The notes: generated by a model not told the origin, from the letters alone. A stretch of DNA of 64,000 nt from Lachnospiraceae bacterium UBA4260 (GCA_002395235.1 DGWK01000001.1:92238-156237); one strand, 5' to 3'. Shown: positions 7,679 through 16,203, counted from the first letter of the stretch. Translations and numbers: made by a program.

Positions 7679-8884
7679 ATGCGACAGGCATACCGAATTC
7701 TGCCGGTCTATACGGGAGACGTTTCCGGCGTGTGCAGCGCCCTTTACGAACTGGGCGGCATGGTGGTCATGCACGACCCGTCGGGCTGCAATTCCACCTA
7801 TAACACACACGATGAGATCCGATGGTATGACCGGGACAGCCTGATCTTTCTGTCGGGACTGTGCGAGCCGGACGCGATCATGGGAAATGACGCCAAATTC
7901 ATCGATGACGTGGTGCGAGCCGCGCAGGAGTTTTCTCCCGCCTTCATAGCGCTGTGCAACTCGCCGATCCCGTATCTGACGGGAACGGATTTCGCGGGGA
8001 TCTGCCGGATCATTGAACACAGGACCGGAATCCCTTCCTTCTACATTCCGACCAACGGGATGCACGACTATATCAGCGGAGCCGGACTCGCTTTCGAGAA
8101 GCTGGCGGAAAAGCTGTTCGGGGAAAGCGAGGCGGAAAGCGCGAAAGCCGGCGGGAAGAAGTCTGGGGATGAGCACAGAGAGATTCGAGTCAATATTTTG
8201 GGCATGACGCCTCTGGATTACGCGGCAAAGAGCTGCTGCGGTTCACTCCGGGAGATTCTGGAAGACGGCGGCTGCCGGGTGGTGTCTGTGTGGGCTATGG
8301 GAGATACCCTGGAACAGCTGCGGCAGGCAGGCGAAGCGGACGTCAATCTGGTCGTCTCCGCCTCAGGCCTCAAGGCCGCGCGCTATCTGCAGAAGCGCTT
8401 CGGAACGCCCTGGGTGGCGGGCGCCCCCGTGGGAAGTGCGGCGAAGGAGCTGCTCGAGAGGCTCCGGCAGGCGGCTGCCGGGGGAGAGAGCGGACCTTTT
8501 TACGGACATGTGAGGGAAGAGATGCGGGATATCCCGCAATGTATCGTGATCGGAGAGCCGGTCCTGTCCTGCAGCATCGCGGAGGACTGCGAGGCGAAGG
8601 GTATGCGCACGAAAGTGATCGCCGCGAGCGAGGAGAGCGAATCCCTGCTTCGGCCCGGCGATCTTCTCTGCCGGGGAGAAGAGGAAATCGAGAATACCCT
8701 GAAGGTGCTGTGCAGGCCCGGAACATTGGTAATTGCGGACCCCATGTACGGCTACGTGCTTCCGGAAGGAGCTGTGCTGGAGGAGGCGCCGCACCTGGCT
8801 TTTTCGGGAAGGATCTACCGAAAGAGATTCCGGGATCCGTTCCATGAAGGATTCATAAGGAAAGGAGAGAGCGATGGGACTTAA
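7679..8884 (+). CDS. Nitrogenase component-1-like protein (NifK/NifE-type)
   Basis: A 401-residue protein with the spacing of a component-1 subunit but smaller than NifD/NifK (about 480-520). The N-terminal third keeps three cysteines in positions that resemble P-cluster ligands: DPSGCNST (Cys37), SGLCEPD (Cys62) and ALCNSP (Cys93). GNDAKFIDDV and the following TGTDFAGIC helix fit the family. A second Rossmann-like half (ILGMTPLDY, then VIADPMYGY) closes the protein. No obvious FeMo-cofactor histidine could be assigned by eye. It probably pairs with the NifD-like part of the fusion or with the truncated upstream subunit. Ribosome binding site AGGAGGG; overlaps hydF by 11 bases. Confidence 0.78.
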   Translation: MRQAYRILPVYTGDVSGVCSALYELGGMVVMHDPSGCNSTYNTHDEIRWYDRDSLIFLSGLCEPDAIMGNDAKFIDDVVRAAQEFSPAFIALCNSPIPYLTGTDFAGICRIIEHRTGIPSFYIPTNGMHDYISGAGLAFEKLAEKLFGESEAESAKAGGKKSGDEHREIRVNILGMTPLDYAAKSCCGSLREILEDGGCRVVSVWAMGDTLEQLRQAGEADVNLVVSASGLKAARYLQKRFGTPWVAGAPVGSAAKELLERLRQAAAGGESGPFYGHVREEMRDIPQCIVIGEPVLSCSIAEDCEAKGMRTKVIAASEESESLLRPGDLLCRGEEEIENTLKVLCRPGTLVIADPMYGYVLPEGAVLEEAPHLAFSGRIYRKRFRDPFHEGFIRKGESDGT

Positions 8885-10073
8885 CGCTGTGCCTTCGGGC
8901 GAGAGAGTGCATATCGGCTTTTTCGGGAGAAGGAACGCCGGCAAATCCAGCCTCGTCAATGCGGTGACCGGCCAGGAGATCTCTGTGGTCTCCGACGTCC
9001 GGGGAACGACCACGGACCCTGTGACCAAGTCCATGGAACTGCTCCCTCTGGGCCCGGTGGTCATCATCGACACGCCCGGATTTGACGACGAAGGAGCCCT
9101 GGGCGAAAAGCGGGTGGCGCGGGCCAAAAGAGTAATGAACCGGGCCGATTTGGCCGTCCTCGTGCTGGACGCGCAGACCGGCATGTCGCAGGCGGACATC
9201 GAACTCCTGGCGCTGTTTAAAGAGAAACAGATTCCTTATCTCGTCGTCTGCAACAAGGCGGATCTTCTCGCACCGGACGCGCAGTCAGGAACGGATATCC
9301 TCTATGTGAGCGCGAAGACCGGACAGGGAATCCATGATCTCAAAGAGAAAATTGCCGCTCTGGGAACGGCCGGCGCCGTTAAGAAATATCTGATCGAGGA
9401 CCTGATCGAGCCCTCCGAGGTCGTGCTTCTGGTCATACCGATCGACAAAGCGGCACCCAAGGGACGTCTCATTCTTCCTCAGCAGATGATGATCCGGGGG
9501 ATCCTGGACGCGGACGGCATACCGGTCTGCGTCAAGCAGGACCGCCTGCCGGAAGTCCTGGAAAAGCTGGGCGAAGATGCAAAGCCCGGTCTGGTCATCA
9601 CGGACAGCCAGGTCTTCTCGGAGGTGGCAAAGGCGGTTCCGGATGGGATCCCGCTCACATCCTTCTCTATTTTGATGGCCAGGTATAAGGGGTTTCTCTC
9701 CTGTGCGCTGGAGGGCGTAAAGAAGATCGACGAGCTCAGGGACGGAGATACAGTCCTGATTTCTGAGGGATGCACGCACCACAGGCAGTGCGGTGACATC
9801 GGCACGGAGAAGATCCCTAACTGGATCCGGCAAAAGACAGGCGCGGATATCCGGTTTGAGACCTCTTCGGGGACAGGTTTTCCGGAGGACCTGAGCAGGT
9901 ACGCGCTGGTCATCCACTGCGGGGCCTGCATGCTGGGAGACCGCGAAGTGCGCTACCGCATGAAGTGCGCGCAGGACCAGGGGATTCCCTTTACCAATTA
10001 CGGAACGGCGATCGCCCACATGAAGGGCATTCTTGAGAGAAGTACGGAAATAGTGCGAGATGAACAGAATTGA
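8874..10073 (+). CDS. hydF: HydF, H-cluster maturation GTPase and scaffold
   Basis: HydF is the GTPase scaffold on which the two-iron subcluster of [FeFe] hydrogenase is carried before transfer to the apo-enzyme. The GTPase domain shows GRRNAGKSS (P-loop, 18-26), RGTTTDP (G2), DTPGFDD (G3) and NKADL (G4). The C-terminal domain has the iron-sulfur ligand set CTH (Cys300, His302) and HCGAC (Cys349, Cys352). The length of 399 residues is normal. Its start lies inside the end of the nitrogenase-like gene and its end overlaps hydE by 14 bases, a tight translational chain. A normal partner, HydG, is not seen here. Confidence 0.95.
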   Translation: MGLNAVPSGERVHIGFFGRRNAGKSSLVNAVTGQEISVVSDVRGTTTDPVTKSMELLPLGPVVIIDTPGFDDEGALGEKRVARAKRVMNRADLAVLVLDAQTGMSQADIELLALFKEKQIPYLVVCNKADLLAPDAQSGTDILYVSAKTGQGIHDLKEKIAALGTAGAVKKYLIEDLIEPSEVVLLVIPIDKAAPKGRLILPQQMMIRGILDADGIPVCVKQDRLPEVLEKLGEDAKPGLVITDSQVFSEVAKAVPDGIPLTSFSILMARYKGFLSCALEGVKKIDELRDGDTVLISEGCTHHRQCGDIGTEKIPNWIRQKTGADIRFETSSGTGFPEDLSRYALVIHCGACMLGDREVRYRMKCAQDQGIPFTNYGTAIAHMKGILERSTEIVRDEQN

Positions 10074-11199
10074 GAGAACCAAAGAACTGGTCGGAATCCT
10101 GGAAAGGGAACATACGCTTTCGGACGACGCTTTTTACGAGCTCTTGGACATTCTGGAGGAAACCGGCGAGAGCGGCGCGGCGCGGTCCGTGCAGATCCGC
10201 GACGCCATCCCGGCTGCCGTGTGCACGCCCGAGGAAGCGGTCCTGTACGCCGCCGCGCGAAAGGTAAGGGAGCAGTATTACGGAAAAGACGTCTATCTGC
10301 GCGGGCTCATAGAGTTCACCAACTACTGCAGGAATGACTGTCGGTACTGCGGCATTCGCAGGAGCAACGGCAAAGCGGAGCGCTACAGGCTCAGCGACGA
10401 GCAGATCCTGCGCTGCTGCGAGCAAGGGTACGCGCTGGGATTTCGGACCTTTGTCCTGCAGGGCGGCGAAGACATGTACTATACGGACGAGAGGATCTGC
10501 AGGGTTGTGAGGGCGATCCGGGAGAAATATCCGGACTGCGCCATAACGCTTTCCATCGGGGAGAAGAGCAGGGAGTCCTATCTGGCTTATAAAGAAGCCG
10601 GGGCGGACCGCTATCTTTTGCGGCAGGAGACTTCGAACCCGGATCATTACCGGTATCTTCATCCCGCGGAACTTTCCATCGAGAACAGGAAGCGCTGCCT
10701 GCAAGATCTCAAAGAGATCGGCTACCAGGTGGGCTGCGGAATCATGGTGGGGTCCCCCGGGCAGACGAGGGAGCACATTCTGCAGGATCTGCGCTATATG
10801 CAGGACTTCGGGCCGCAAATGATCGGAATCGGGCCTTTTATCCCGCATAAGGACACTCCCTTTGCGGACGAGAAACCGGGCAGTCTCTATGACACGCTGC
10901 ATCTTCTGGCGATCATCCGGCTCATGCTGCCGGGCGTGCTCCTTCCGGCCACCACGGCGCTGGGCACGATCCACCCGGCCGGCAGGGAACTGGGACTTCT
11001 GGCGGGCGCCAATGTCATCATGCCCAACATCTCCCCGGGGGATGTCAGGGGCAAATACCTGTTATACGACGGCAAAATATGCACCGACGACGAGGCGGCC
11101 GCCTGCGGAAGATGTATTGACCTGCGGATCCGCAAAGCGGGATACATAACTGCGATGAGCCGGGGCGACTGCGCCGGATTCGATACAGCACACGAGTGA
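10060..11199 (+). CDS. hydE: HydE, radical SAM H-cluster maturase
   Basis: HydE is a radical SAM enzyme acting on an organometallic iron synthon during H-cluster assembly. The cluster motif is CRNDCRYC (Cys90, Cys94, Cys97) with the GGE motif at GGEDMY. Near the C-terminus CTDDEAAACGRC reproduces the C-x7-C-x2-C pattern of the accessory second cluster seen in Thermotoga HydE. At 379 residues it is slightly longer than usual (about 350) because of an N-terminal helical extension. The start has only a weak ribosome binding site and depends on coupling to hydF. In most Clostridia it accompanies hydG; here it accompanies nitrogenase-like genes. Confidence 0.94.
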   Translation: MNRIERTKELVGILEREHTLSDDAFYELLDILEETGESGAARSVQIRDAIPAAVCTPEEAVLYAAARKVREQYYGKDVYLRGLIEFTNYCRNDCRYCGIRRSNGKAERYRLSDEQILRCCEQGYALGFRTFVLQGGEDMYYTDERICRVVRAIREKYPDCAITLSIGEKSRESYLAYKEAGADRYLLRQETSNPDHYRYLHPAELSIENRKRCLQDLKEIGYQVGCGIMVGSPGQTREHILQDLRYMQDFGPQMIGIGPFIPHKDTPFADEKPGSLYDTLHLLAIIRLMLPGVLLPATTALGTIHPAGRELGLLAGANVIMPNISPGDVRGKYLLYDGKICTDDEAAACGRCIDLRIRKAGYITAMSRGDCAGFDTAHE

Positions 11200-11217
11200 A
11201 GAAAGGAAGGACGAGAG

Positions 11218-12582
11218 ATGGAATACAGGATCGAACATGACTCCATGGGAGAGATGAGAGTGCCCGCGGACAGCTACTGGGGCGCACAGACGCAGAGAAG
11301 CTACCAGAACTTTCAGATCGGGACGGAAAAAATGCCCGTAGAGATCATCCGGGCTTTTGCCGTCTTGAAGAAAGCGGCCGCTATGGCCAACTGCAGACTC
11401 GGAAAGCTTGACGAGAAGCGCTGCGACCTGATCGGTCAGGTCTGCGAGGAGATTATGGACGGCGGGCTCAGCGGCCAGTTCCCGCTTGCTGTCTGGCAGA
11501 CCGGCAGCGGCACTCAGTCCAATATGAATGTCAACGAAGTGATCGCGAACCGCGGCAATGAGATCGCCGGGGAAAAGCTTCTGCATCCCAATGACACCGT
11601 AAATATGTCCCAGAGCTCCAACGACACATTCCCCACGGCTATGCACATCGCGGCCGTGACCGCCATCCGGCAGCAGCTGATCCCCGCTCTGGACGCCATG
11701 ATCGCGGAGATGGGCAGGCTGGAGAAGGAAAACGAGGGGATTGTCAAGAGCGGACGGACTCATCTGCAGGACGCAGTGCCGATCGCTTTCTCCCAGGAGA
11801 TCAGCGGCTGGAGGTCCATGCTGGAGAAGTGCAGGGAAATGATCCTGGACTCCGAGAAGGGACTCACTGAGCTGGCACTGGGCGGAACGGCTGTCGGAAC
11901 CGGCCTCAACGCGCCGGCAGGGTTTGCGGAGGAAGCCGCTAAGGCGGTCTCGGAGCTGACCGGTGTGAACTTCCGCACTGAGGAGAACAAATTCCACGCG
12001 CTCTCCGCCAAGGACGCTCTCGTCTACTCCCACGGCGCTCTCAAGGCGCTGGCCGCGGACATGATGAAGATCGCCAACGACATAAGATGGCTCTCGAGCG
12101 GCCCCAGGTGCGGCCTCGGCGAGATCTTCATTCCGGAGAATGAGCCCGGAAGCTCCATCATGCCCGGCAAGGTCAATCCCACCCAGTGCGAGGCGGTGAC
12201 CATGGTCGCCGTGCAGGTCATGGGGAACGATGCGGCGGTGGGAATTGCCGCGTCCCAGGGCAATTTTCAGCTCAACGTCTTCATGCCCGTGATCATCTAC
12301 AATTATCTGCAGTCCGTAAGGCTCCTGGCAGATGCGCTGAACTCTTTCCGTACCAACTGCGTGTGCGGCATCAAGGCAAACCGCGAGAAGATGAACCACA
12401 ACCTGCACAACTCGCTGATGCTGGTGACGGCGCTCAATCCTTACATCGGATATGAGAACGCGGCGAAGACGGCCAAGCTCGCTCACAAGGAGAACATCTC
12501 CCTCAAAGAGGCCTGTGTGAAACTGGGCTTTCTGACGCCGGAGAGATTCGACGAGGTGTTCCATCCCGAGCAGATGGTCTGA
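11218..12582 (+). CDS. fumC: Class II fumarate hydratase
   Basis: Fumarase of the aspartase/fumarase superfamily, interconverting fumarate and malate. The signature GSSIMPGKVNPTQCEA, the WQTGSGTQSNMN segment and GNFQLNVF are those of FumC rather than of aspartate ammonia-lyase, which reads VNPVIPE at the same place. The length of 454 residues is typical. It starts 18 bases after hydE with AAAGGAAGGA as ribosome binding site, so it is probably the last gene of the operon. In many Clostridia an aspartase-like gene sits in the HydE/HydF cluster; here the slot is filled by a fumarase. A separate promoter follows for the next gene. Confidence 0.9.
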   Translation: MEYRIEHDSMGEMRVPADSYWGAQTQRSYQNFQIGTEKMPVEIIRAFAVLKKAAAMANCRLGKLDEKRCDLIGQVCEEIMDGGLSGQFPLAVWQTGSGTQSNMNVNEVIANRGNEIAGEKLLHPNDTVNMSQSSNDTFPTAMHIAAVTAIRQQLIPALDAMIAEMGRLEKENEGIVKSGRTHLQDAVPIAFSQEISGWRSMLEKCREMILDSEKGLTELALGGTAVGTGLNAPAGFAEEAAKAVSELTGVNFRTEENKFHALSAKDALVYSHGALKALAADMMKIANDIRWLSSGPRCGLGEIFIPENEPGSSIMPGKVNPTQCEAVTMVAVQVMGNDAAVGIAASQGNFQLNVFMPVIIYNYLQSVRLLADALNSFRTNCVCGIKANREKMNHNLHNSLMLVTALNPYIGYENAAKTAKLAHKENISLKEACVKLGFLTPERFDEVFHPEQMV

Positions 12583-12598
12583 AGTTAAATGAATTTTG

Positions 12599-12627
12599 TT
12601 GTCATGGAATCAGAAGTAGGGTAAAAT
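12599..12627 (+). promoter_or_regulatory. Sigma-A type promoter for hisC
   Basis: TTGTCA (12599-12604), a 17-base spacer and TAAAAT (12622-12627) lie between fumC and hisC. Start of transcription would be near 12634, about 29 bases before the GTG start. Confidence 0.6.
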
Positions 12628-12662
12628 ACGCTGGGGTATTTCTTAAGACAAGGAGGAAGATT

Positions 12663-13742
12663 GTGTCCTGGGAGAGTAAAGTTAAAAAAACAGTTCCTTA
12701 TACGGCGGGAGAACAGCCGAAGGACAAGAACATCATCAAGCTCAATACCAACGAATGCCCTTATCCGCCGGCACCGGGCGTCACGAAAGCGATCAGGGAA
12801 CTGGCGGAGAGATCCGACGATCTGCGCCTGTATCCGGACATGAACGCTTCGGCCCTTGTGGACGCACTGGCCGATTTTTACGGAATCAGCAGCGATAAGA
12901 TCTTTGTGGGAGTCGGTTCGGACGACGTACTGGCCCTCTGCTTTCTGACCTTTTTCACAAACGGAGAGCCGATCCTGTTTCCGGCTGTGACTTACAGCTT
13001 TTACCCCGTCTGGGCGGATCTGTACGGTATCAAGTACAAGCAGATCCCGCTCACGAGCAATATGGGCATCGACGAATATGAGTACATGCCCGGTCTCACA
13101 AGGTTTAAAAACGGCGGGATCATCTTCCCGAATCCCAACGCGCCCACCGGCGTGGAGGAGCCGCTGAGCAAGATTGAGAAGATCGTGAAGTCAAATCCGG
13201 ACAGCGTCGTCATCGTGGACGAGGCTTATATCGATTTCGGAGGGACCAGCGCGCTGCCTCTGATCGACAAATACGACAATCTTCTTGTCGTCCAGACTTT
13301 CTCCAAGTCCCGCTCCATGGCGGGAATGCGGATCGGTTTCGCGATGGGAAGCGAGAAGCTCATAAGTTACCTGAAGGACGTCAAATTCTCCTTCAATTCT
13401 TATACGATGAATCTTCCTTCCATTATGATCGGGAAGGCCGCAGTCGAGGACAGAGACTATTTTGAATCGACCACGGGCAAAATAGTGGCAACCAGAGAAA
13501 AGTTCAAGGCACAGCTGCGGGAGATGGGCTTTAAATTCCCGGATTCCAAGGCAAATTTCGTGTTTGCCATGCATCCCGGTTTTTCGGGCGATTATCTCTT
13601 CGCGGAGCTGCGAAAGAGAAATATCGTGGTGCGCCACTGGAACGCTCCGGCAATCAGCGAGTTCCTTCGGATCACGATCGGAACTGACGAGCAGATGGAC
13701 GCCGTCGCGGCTGCGCTCAGAGAGATCACAGCGACAAAATAA
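12663..13742 (+). CDS. hisC: Histidinol-phosphate aminotransferase-type PLP enzyme
   Basis: Fold-type I aminotransferase that would convert imidazole acetol phosphate and glutamate to histidinol phosphate. Visible landmarks are KLNTNECPYPP near the N-terminus, FPNPNAPTG, VDEAYIDFG and the PLP-lysine segment TFSKSRSMAG (Lys about 215), then the phosphate-binding arginine in GMRIGF. The length of 359 residues is typical. The start is GTG, chosen because AGGAGGAAG (12651-12659) stands just before it. No other his gene is adjacent, so a role in another aminotransferase reaction such as aromatic amino acids is possible. Confidence 0.86.
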   Translation: MSWESKVKKTVPYTAGEQPKDKNIIKLNTNECPYPPAPGVTKAIRELAERSDDLRLYPDMNASALVDALADFYGISSDKIFVGVGSDDVLALCFLTFFTNGEPILFPAVTYSFYPVWADLYGIKYKQIPLTSNMGIDEYEYMPGLTRFKNGGIIFPNPNAPTGVEEPLSKIEKIVKSNPDSVVIVDEAYIDFGGTSALPLIDKYDNLLVVQTFSKSRSMAGMRIGFAMGSEKLISYLKDVKFSFNSYTMNLPSIMIGKAAVEDRDYFESTTGKIVATREKFKAQLREMGFKFPDSKANFVFAMHPGFSGDYLFAELRKRNIVVRHWNAPAISEFLRITIGTDEQMDAVAAALREITATK

Positions 13743-13763
13743 AATTATTATACAAGGAGTTAT

Positions 13764-14261
13764 ATGGATAGTTTAGCAGCATGGTTTGCTACAACCCTCG
13801 GCAAGTATATTTCGGCAAAAGCAGTTGTATTTATTGTTTCACTCATGCCGATCCTGGAGTGCAGAGGCGGACTTGTCGTCGCTTCTCTTCTCGGGGTCGA
13901 TATCGTGGAGGCGATCCCGATCTGCATCATCGGAAACTTCCTCCCGATTCCCTTTATTCTTCTCTTTATCAAGAAGATCTTTAATTGGCTGGGAAAATTC
14001 GAGCCCACGGAAAAGATCGTGACCAAACTCGAGAACAGGGCTCTGAACAAGAGCGACGCTCTTAAGAACGGAGAATTTATCGGGCTCATGCTCTTTGTGG
14101 GCATTCCGCTTCCCGGCACCGGCGCCTGGACAGGATCTCTGCTCGCGGCCCTTCTGGACGTCGATTTCAAAAAAGCGCTGGTAGCGGAGTTCCTCGGAAT
14201 TCTGATCGCGACCGTGATCATGTCCATTCTCTCTTACGGACTCCTGGCAAGGCTGGTCTGA
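13764..14261 (+). CDS. Small multidrug export protein family membrane protein
   Basis: A 165-residue membrane protein of the COG2426 type. It has hydrophobic segments at about 18-40, 48-66, 102-125 and 143-163 and the family motif MPILECRGGLVVA (the PxxExRG signature), followed by VGIPLPGTGAWTG. The name is historical; transport activity of this family is poorly tested. The ribosome binding site AAGGAG lies before ATG. It follows hisC by 21 bases and may share its transcript, though no functional link is apparent. Confidence 0.82.
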   Translation: MDSLAAWFATTLGKYISAKAVVFIVSLMPILECRGGLVVASLLGVDIVEAIPICIIGNFLPIPFILLFIKKIFNWLGKFEPTEKIVTKLENRALNKSDALKNGEFIGLMLFVGIPLPGTGAWTGSLLAALLDVDFKKALVAEFLGILIATVIMSILSYGLLARLV

Positions 14262-14364
14262 GCGCCGCGTGGTAAAAGACACATGGAGTTGTGAGGATTT
14301 GTCAATAATACTGTGACAGAATTACATCTTTGTGATATTTTGACAGAAAGATTTTAATAGAAAA

Positions 14365-15216
14365 ATGTACGAGAGCTATAGAAGTTTTGCTTCCGTTTAT
14401 GATGAATTTATGGACGGTACGGATTATCAGCTGGTGGCTGACAACATCCAGGATATGATCACGCGCTACGGCGTGTCCAAACCGTCACAGAAAAGAACAG
14501 GTGCCTCCGAAGCCAGAGATGTGCTGTTGGCGGCGGAGAAGAACCTCGTGGTGGATCTGGCCTGCGGAACAGGGAAACTGACGGAGATCCTGGCCGACAG
14601 GGGCTACGACGTCATGGGGATCGACCTGTCCGAGGAGATGCTGGGCATGGCCCTGGAGCGGAGAGACAAACTGAGGCACAGAACGCTTTACCTGTGCCAG
14701 GATATGAGAGAATTCGAACTCTACGGAACGGCGGGGACCTTTATCAGCGTGGGGGACAGCATCAACTACCTCCTCACGGATGAGGACATGGTGAAGCTGT
14801 TCACGAGGGTGAATACCTTTCTCTTCCCGCGCGGAATCTTCGTGTTCGATTTCAAGACCCTTCACCTCTACAGGGATGTGATCGGGGACAGGACGATCGC
14901 CGAGGATCGGGAAGACTGCTCCTTTATCTGGGACAACTGGTTCGATGTGGAGACCCGCATCAACGAGTACGATCTCTCCCTGTTCATCAAAGAGAACCGG
15001 GAGGATGAGAGCGACAATCTTTTCCGCAAATACCAGGAGATTCACAGGCAGCGCGGCTACACGCTGGATGAGATCAGGAGTTTCGCGGAGCGTGCCGGCC
15101 TTACCTGGGTGGCGGAGATGGACAGTGAGACGATGGGACCGGTTCGCGAGGACAGTGAGAAGATCCTGTGCGTCGTGAGAGAGAACGGGAAGAAGCTGCC
15201 GAGGGGGATCGTATAA
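14365..15216 (+). CDS. Class I SAM-dependent methyltransferase
   Basis: A 283-residue Rossmann-fold methyltransferase. Motif I is VDLACGTGKLTEIL, motif II has GIDLSEEML and motif IV is near SVGDSINYLL. The substrate cannot be told; the fold and the YESYRSFASVYDEFMD N-terminus are shared with many small-molecule methyltransferases of Clostridia. The region upstream is AT-rich and holds a plausible promoter (TTGTGA, 17 bases, TTTAAT), but no clear ribosome binding site precedes the ATG. It is separated from dapF by a palindromic repeat. Confidence 0.85.
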   Translation: MYESYRSFASVYDEFMDGTDYQLVADNIQDMITRYGVSKPSQKRTGASEARDVLLAAEKNLVVDLACGTGKLTEILADRGYDVMGIDLSEEMLGMALERRDKLRHRTLYLCQDMREFELYGTAGTFISVGDSINYLLTDEDMVKLFTRVNTFLFPRGIFVFDFKTLHLYRDVIGDRTIAEDREDCSFIWDNWFDVETRINEYDLSLFIKENREDESDNLFRKYQEIHRQRGYTLDEIRSFAERAGLTWVAEMDSETMGPVREDSEKILCVVRENGKKLPRGIV

Positions 15217-15220
15217 ATGG

Positions 15221-15253
15221 TTTGTGTCACGGGGACGTATCTCCTGACACAAA
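15221..15253. repeat. REP-like imperfect palindrome
   Basis: TTTGTGTCA (15221-15229) is exactly inverted as TGACACAAA (15245-15253). The centre contains GGGGACG and an inner GGGGA/TCTCC pairing, so almost the whole 33 bases fold into one hairpin. No T-run follows on either strand, which argues against a simple terminator. The sequence type (GTGTCAC, GGGGACG, TGACAC) recalls the palindromes linked to REP-associated tyrosine transposases in other Bacillota; that link is from memory and not verified. Confidence 0.5.
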
Positions 15254-15274
15254 ACTCACAGAAAGAGAGAACTT

Positions 15275-16171
15275 ATGATCATCAAATTTACGAAAATGGA
15301 AGGATGCGGCAACGACTACGTCTACGTAAACGGCATCTCCCAGAGCATCCCGGCCGAGTCCAAGCCTGAGCTTGTCAGAAAGCTCAGCGACAGGCACTTC
15401 GGGATCGGCGGCGACGGCGTGATCTTCATAAATGACTCGCAAATCGCGGACTTCGAGATGGAGATGTACAACGCGGACGGAAGCCGCGGCGAGATGTGCG
15501 GAAACGGCATCCGCTGTGTCGGAAAGTTCGTGTACGATAAATGTCTGACGGATCAGACAGAAATCACAGTGGAGAGCTTTGGCAAGATCAAGTATCTGAC
15601 GCTCTACCCGGAGAACGGCGCTGTGAAGCGCGTGCGGGTCAACATGGGTCCGGCCATACTGGAAGCGGAGCAGGTTCCCGTCCTCTATGACGAAGAGGAG
15701 ACAAGAGTGCTCACCCTCGAAGACGGCAGCACCATCAAACATGCGGTAGTAGATGCGCCGCTCGAGATCGGCGAGGAGGTGGGGAGAGTGACCTGTGTCT
15801 CCATGGGAAATCCCCACGCGGTCCTCTTTGTGGACGATACAGAGAGTCTTCCTCTGGAGCAGATCGGGCCCGCCTATGAGAATCACCGGCGATTCCCCAA
15901 CAGGATCAACACGGAATTTGTGCAGGTCATCGACCCGGGACATGTGCGCATGAGAGTCTGGGAGAGAGGATCGGGCGAGACCCTGGCCTGCGGCACCGGA
16001 TGCTGCGCCACCGGCGTCGCCTGCGTCCTGAACGGAAAAACGGATGACAGGATCCTGGTGGACGTCCTGGGCGGTCAGCTCGAGATCGAGTGGGATAAAG
16101 AAAACAACAGCGTATGGATGACAGGCCCTGCAAGAACTGTGTTTGAAGGCACAGTCGACACAGAGCTCTGA
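15275..16171 (+). CDS. dapF: Diaminopimelate epimerase
   Basis: Cofactor-independent epimerase converting LL- to meso-diaminopimelate for lysine and peptidoglycan. The two catalytic cysteines are in MCGNGIRC and ACGTGCCAT, and the N-terminal KMEGCGNDYVYV is conserved. The length of 298 residues is slightly above the usual 270-285. The ribosome binding site is AGAAAGAGAG before ATG. It is followed after 32 bases by a SEC-C domain gene and probably cotranscribed with it up to the terminator near 16.75 kb. Confidence 0.95.
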   Translation: MIIKFTKMEGCGNDYVYVNGISQSIPAESKPELVRKLSDRHFGIGGDGVIFINDSQIADFEMEMYNADGSRGEMCGNGIRCVGKFVYDKCLTDQTEITVESFGKIKYLTLYPENGAVKRVRVNMGPAILEAEQVPVLYDEEETRVLTLEDGSTIKHAVVDAPLEIGEEVGRVTCVSMGNPHAVLFVDDTESLPLEQIGPAYENHRRFPNRINTEFVQVIDPGHVRMRVWERGSGETLACGTGCCATGVACVLNGKTDDRILVDVLGGQLEIEWDKENNSVWMTGPARTVFEGTVDTEL

Positions 16172-16203
16172 TATATCACAGATAACAGAAAGGCGGTATT
16201 ACA

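Noticed and set aside
11062..12564. A 500-codon frame antisense to fumC
   Set aside because: FumC is unambiguous on the + strand; the antisense frame shows no conserved motif.
11218..12582. Aspartate ammonia-lyase as the identity of the gene after hydE
   Set aside because: The substrate-loop signature reads VNPTQCEA with GNFQLNVF, the fumarase version; aspartases have VNPVIPE.
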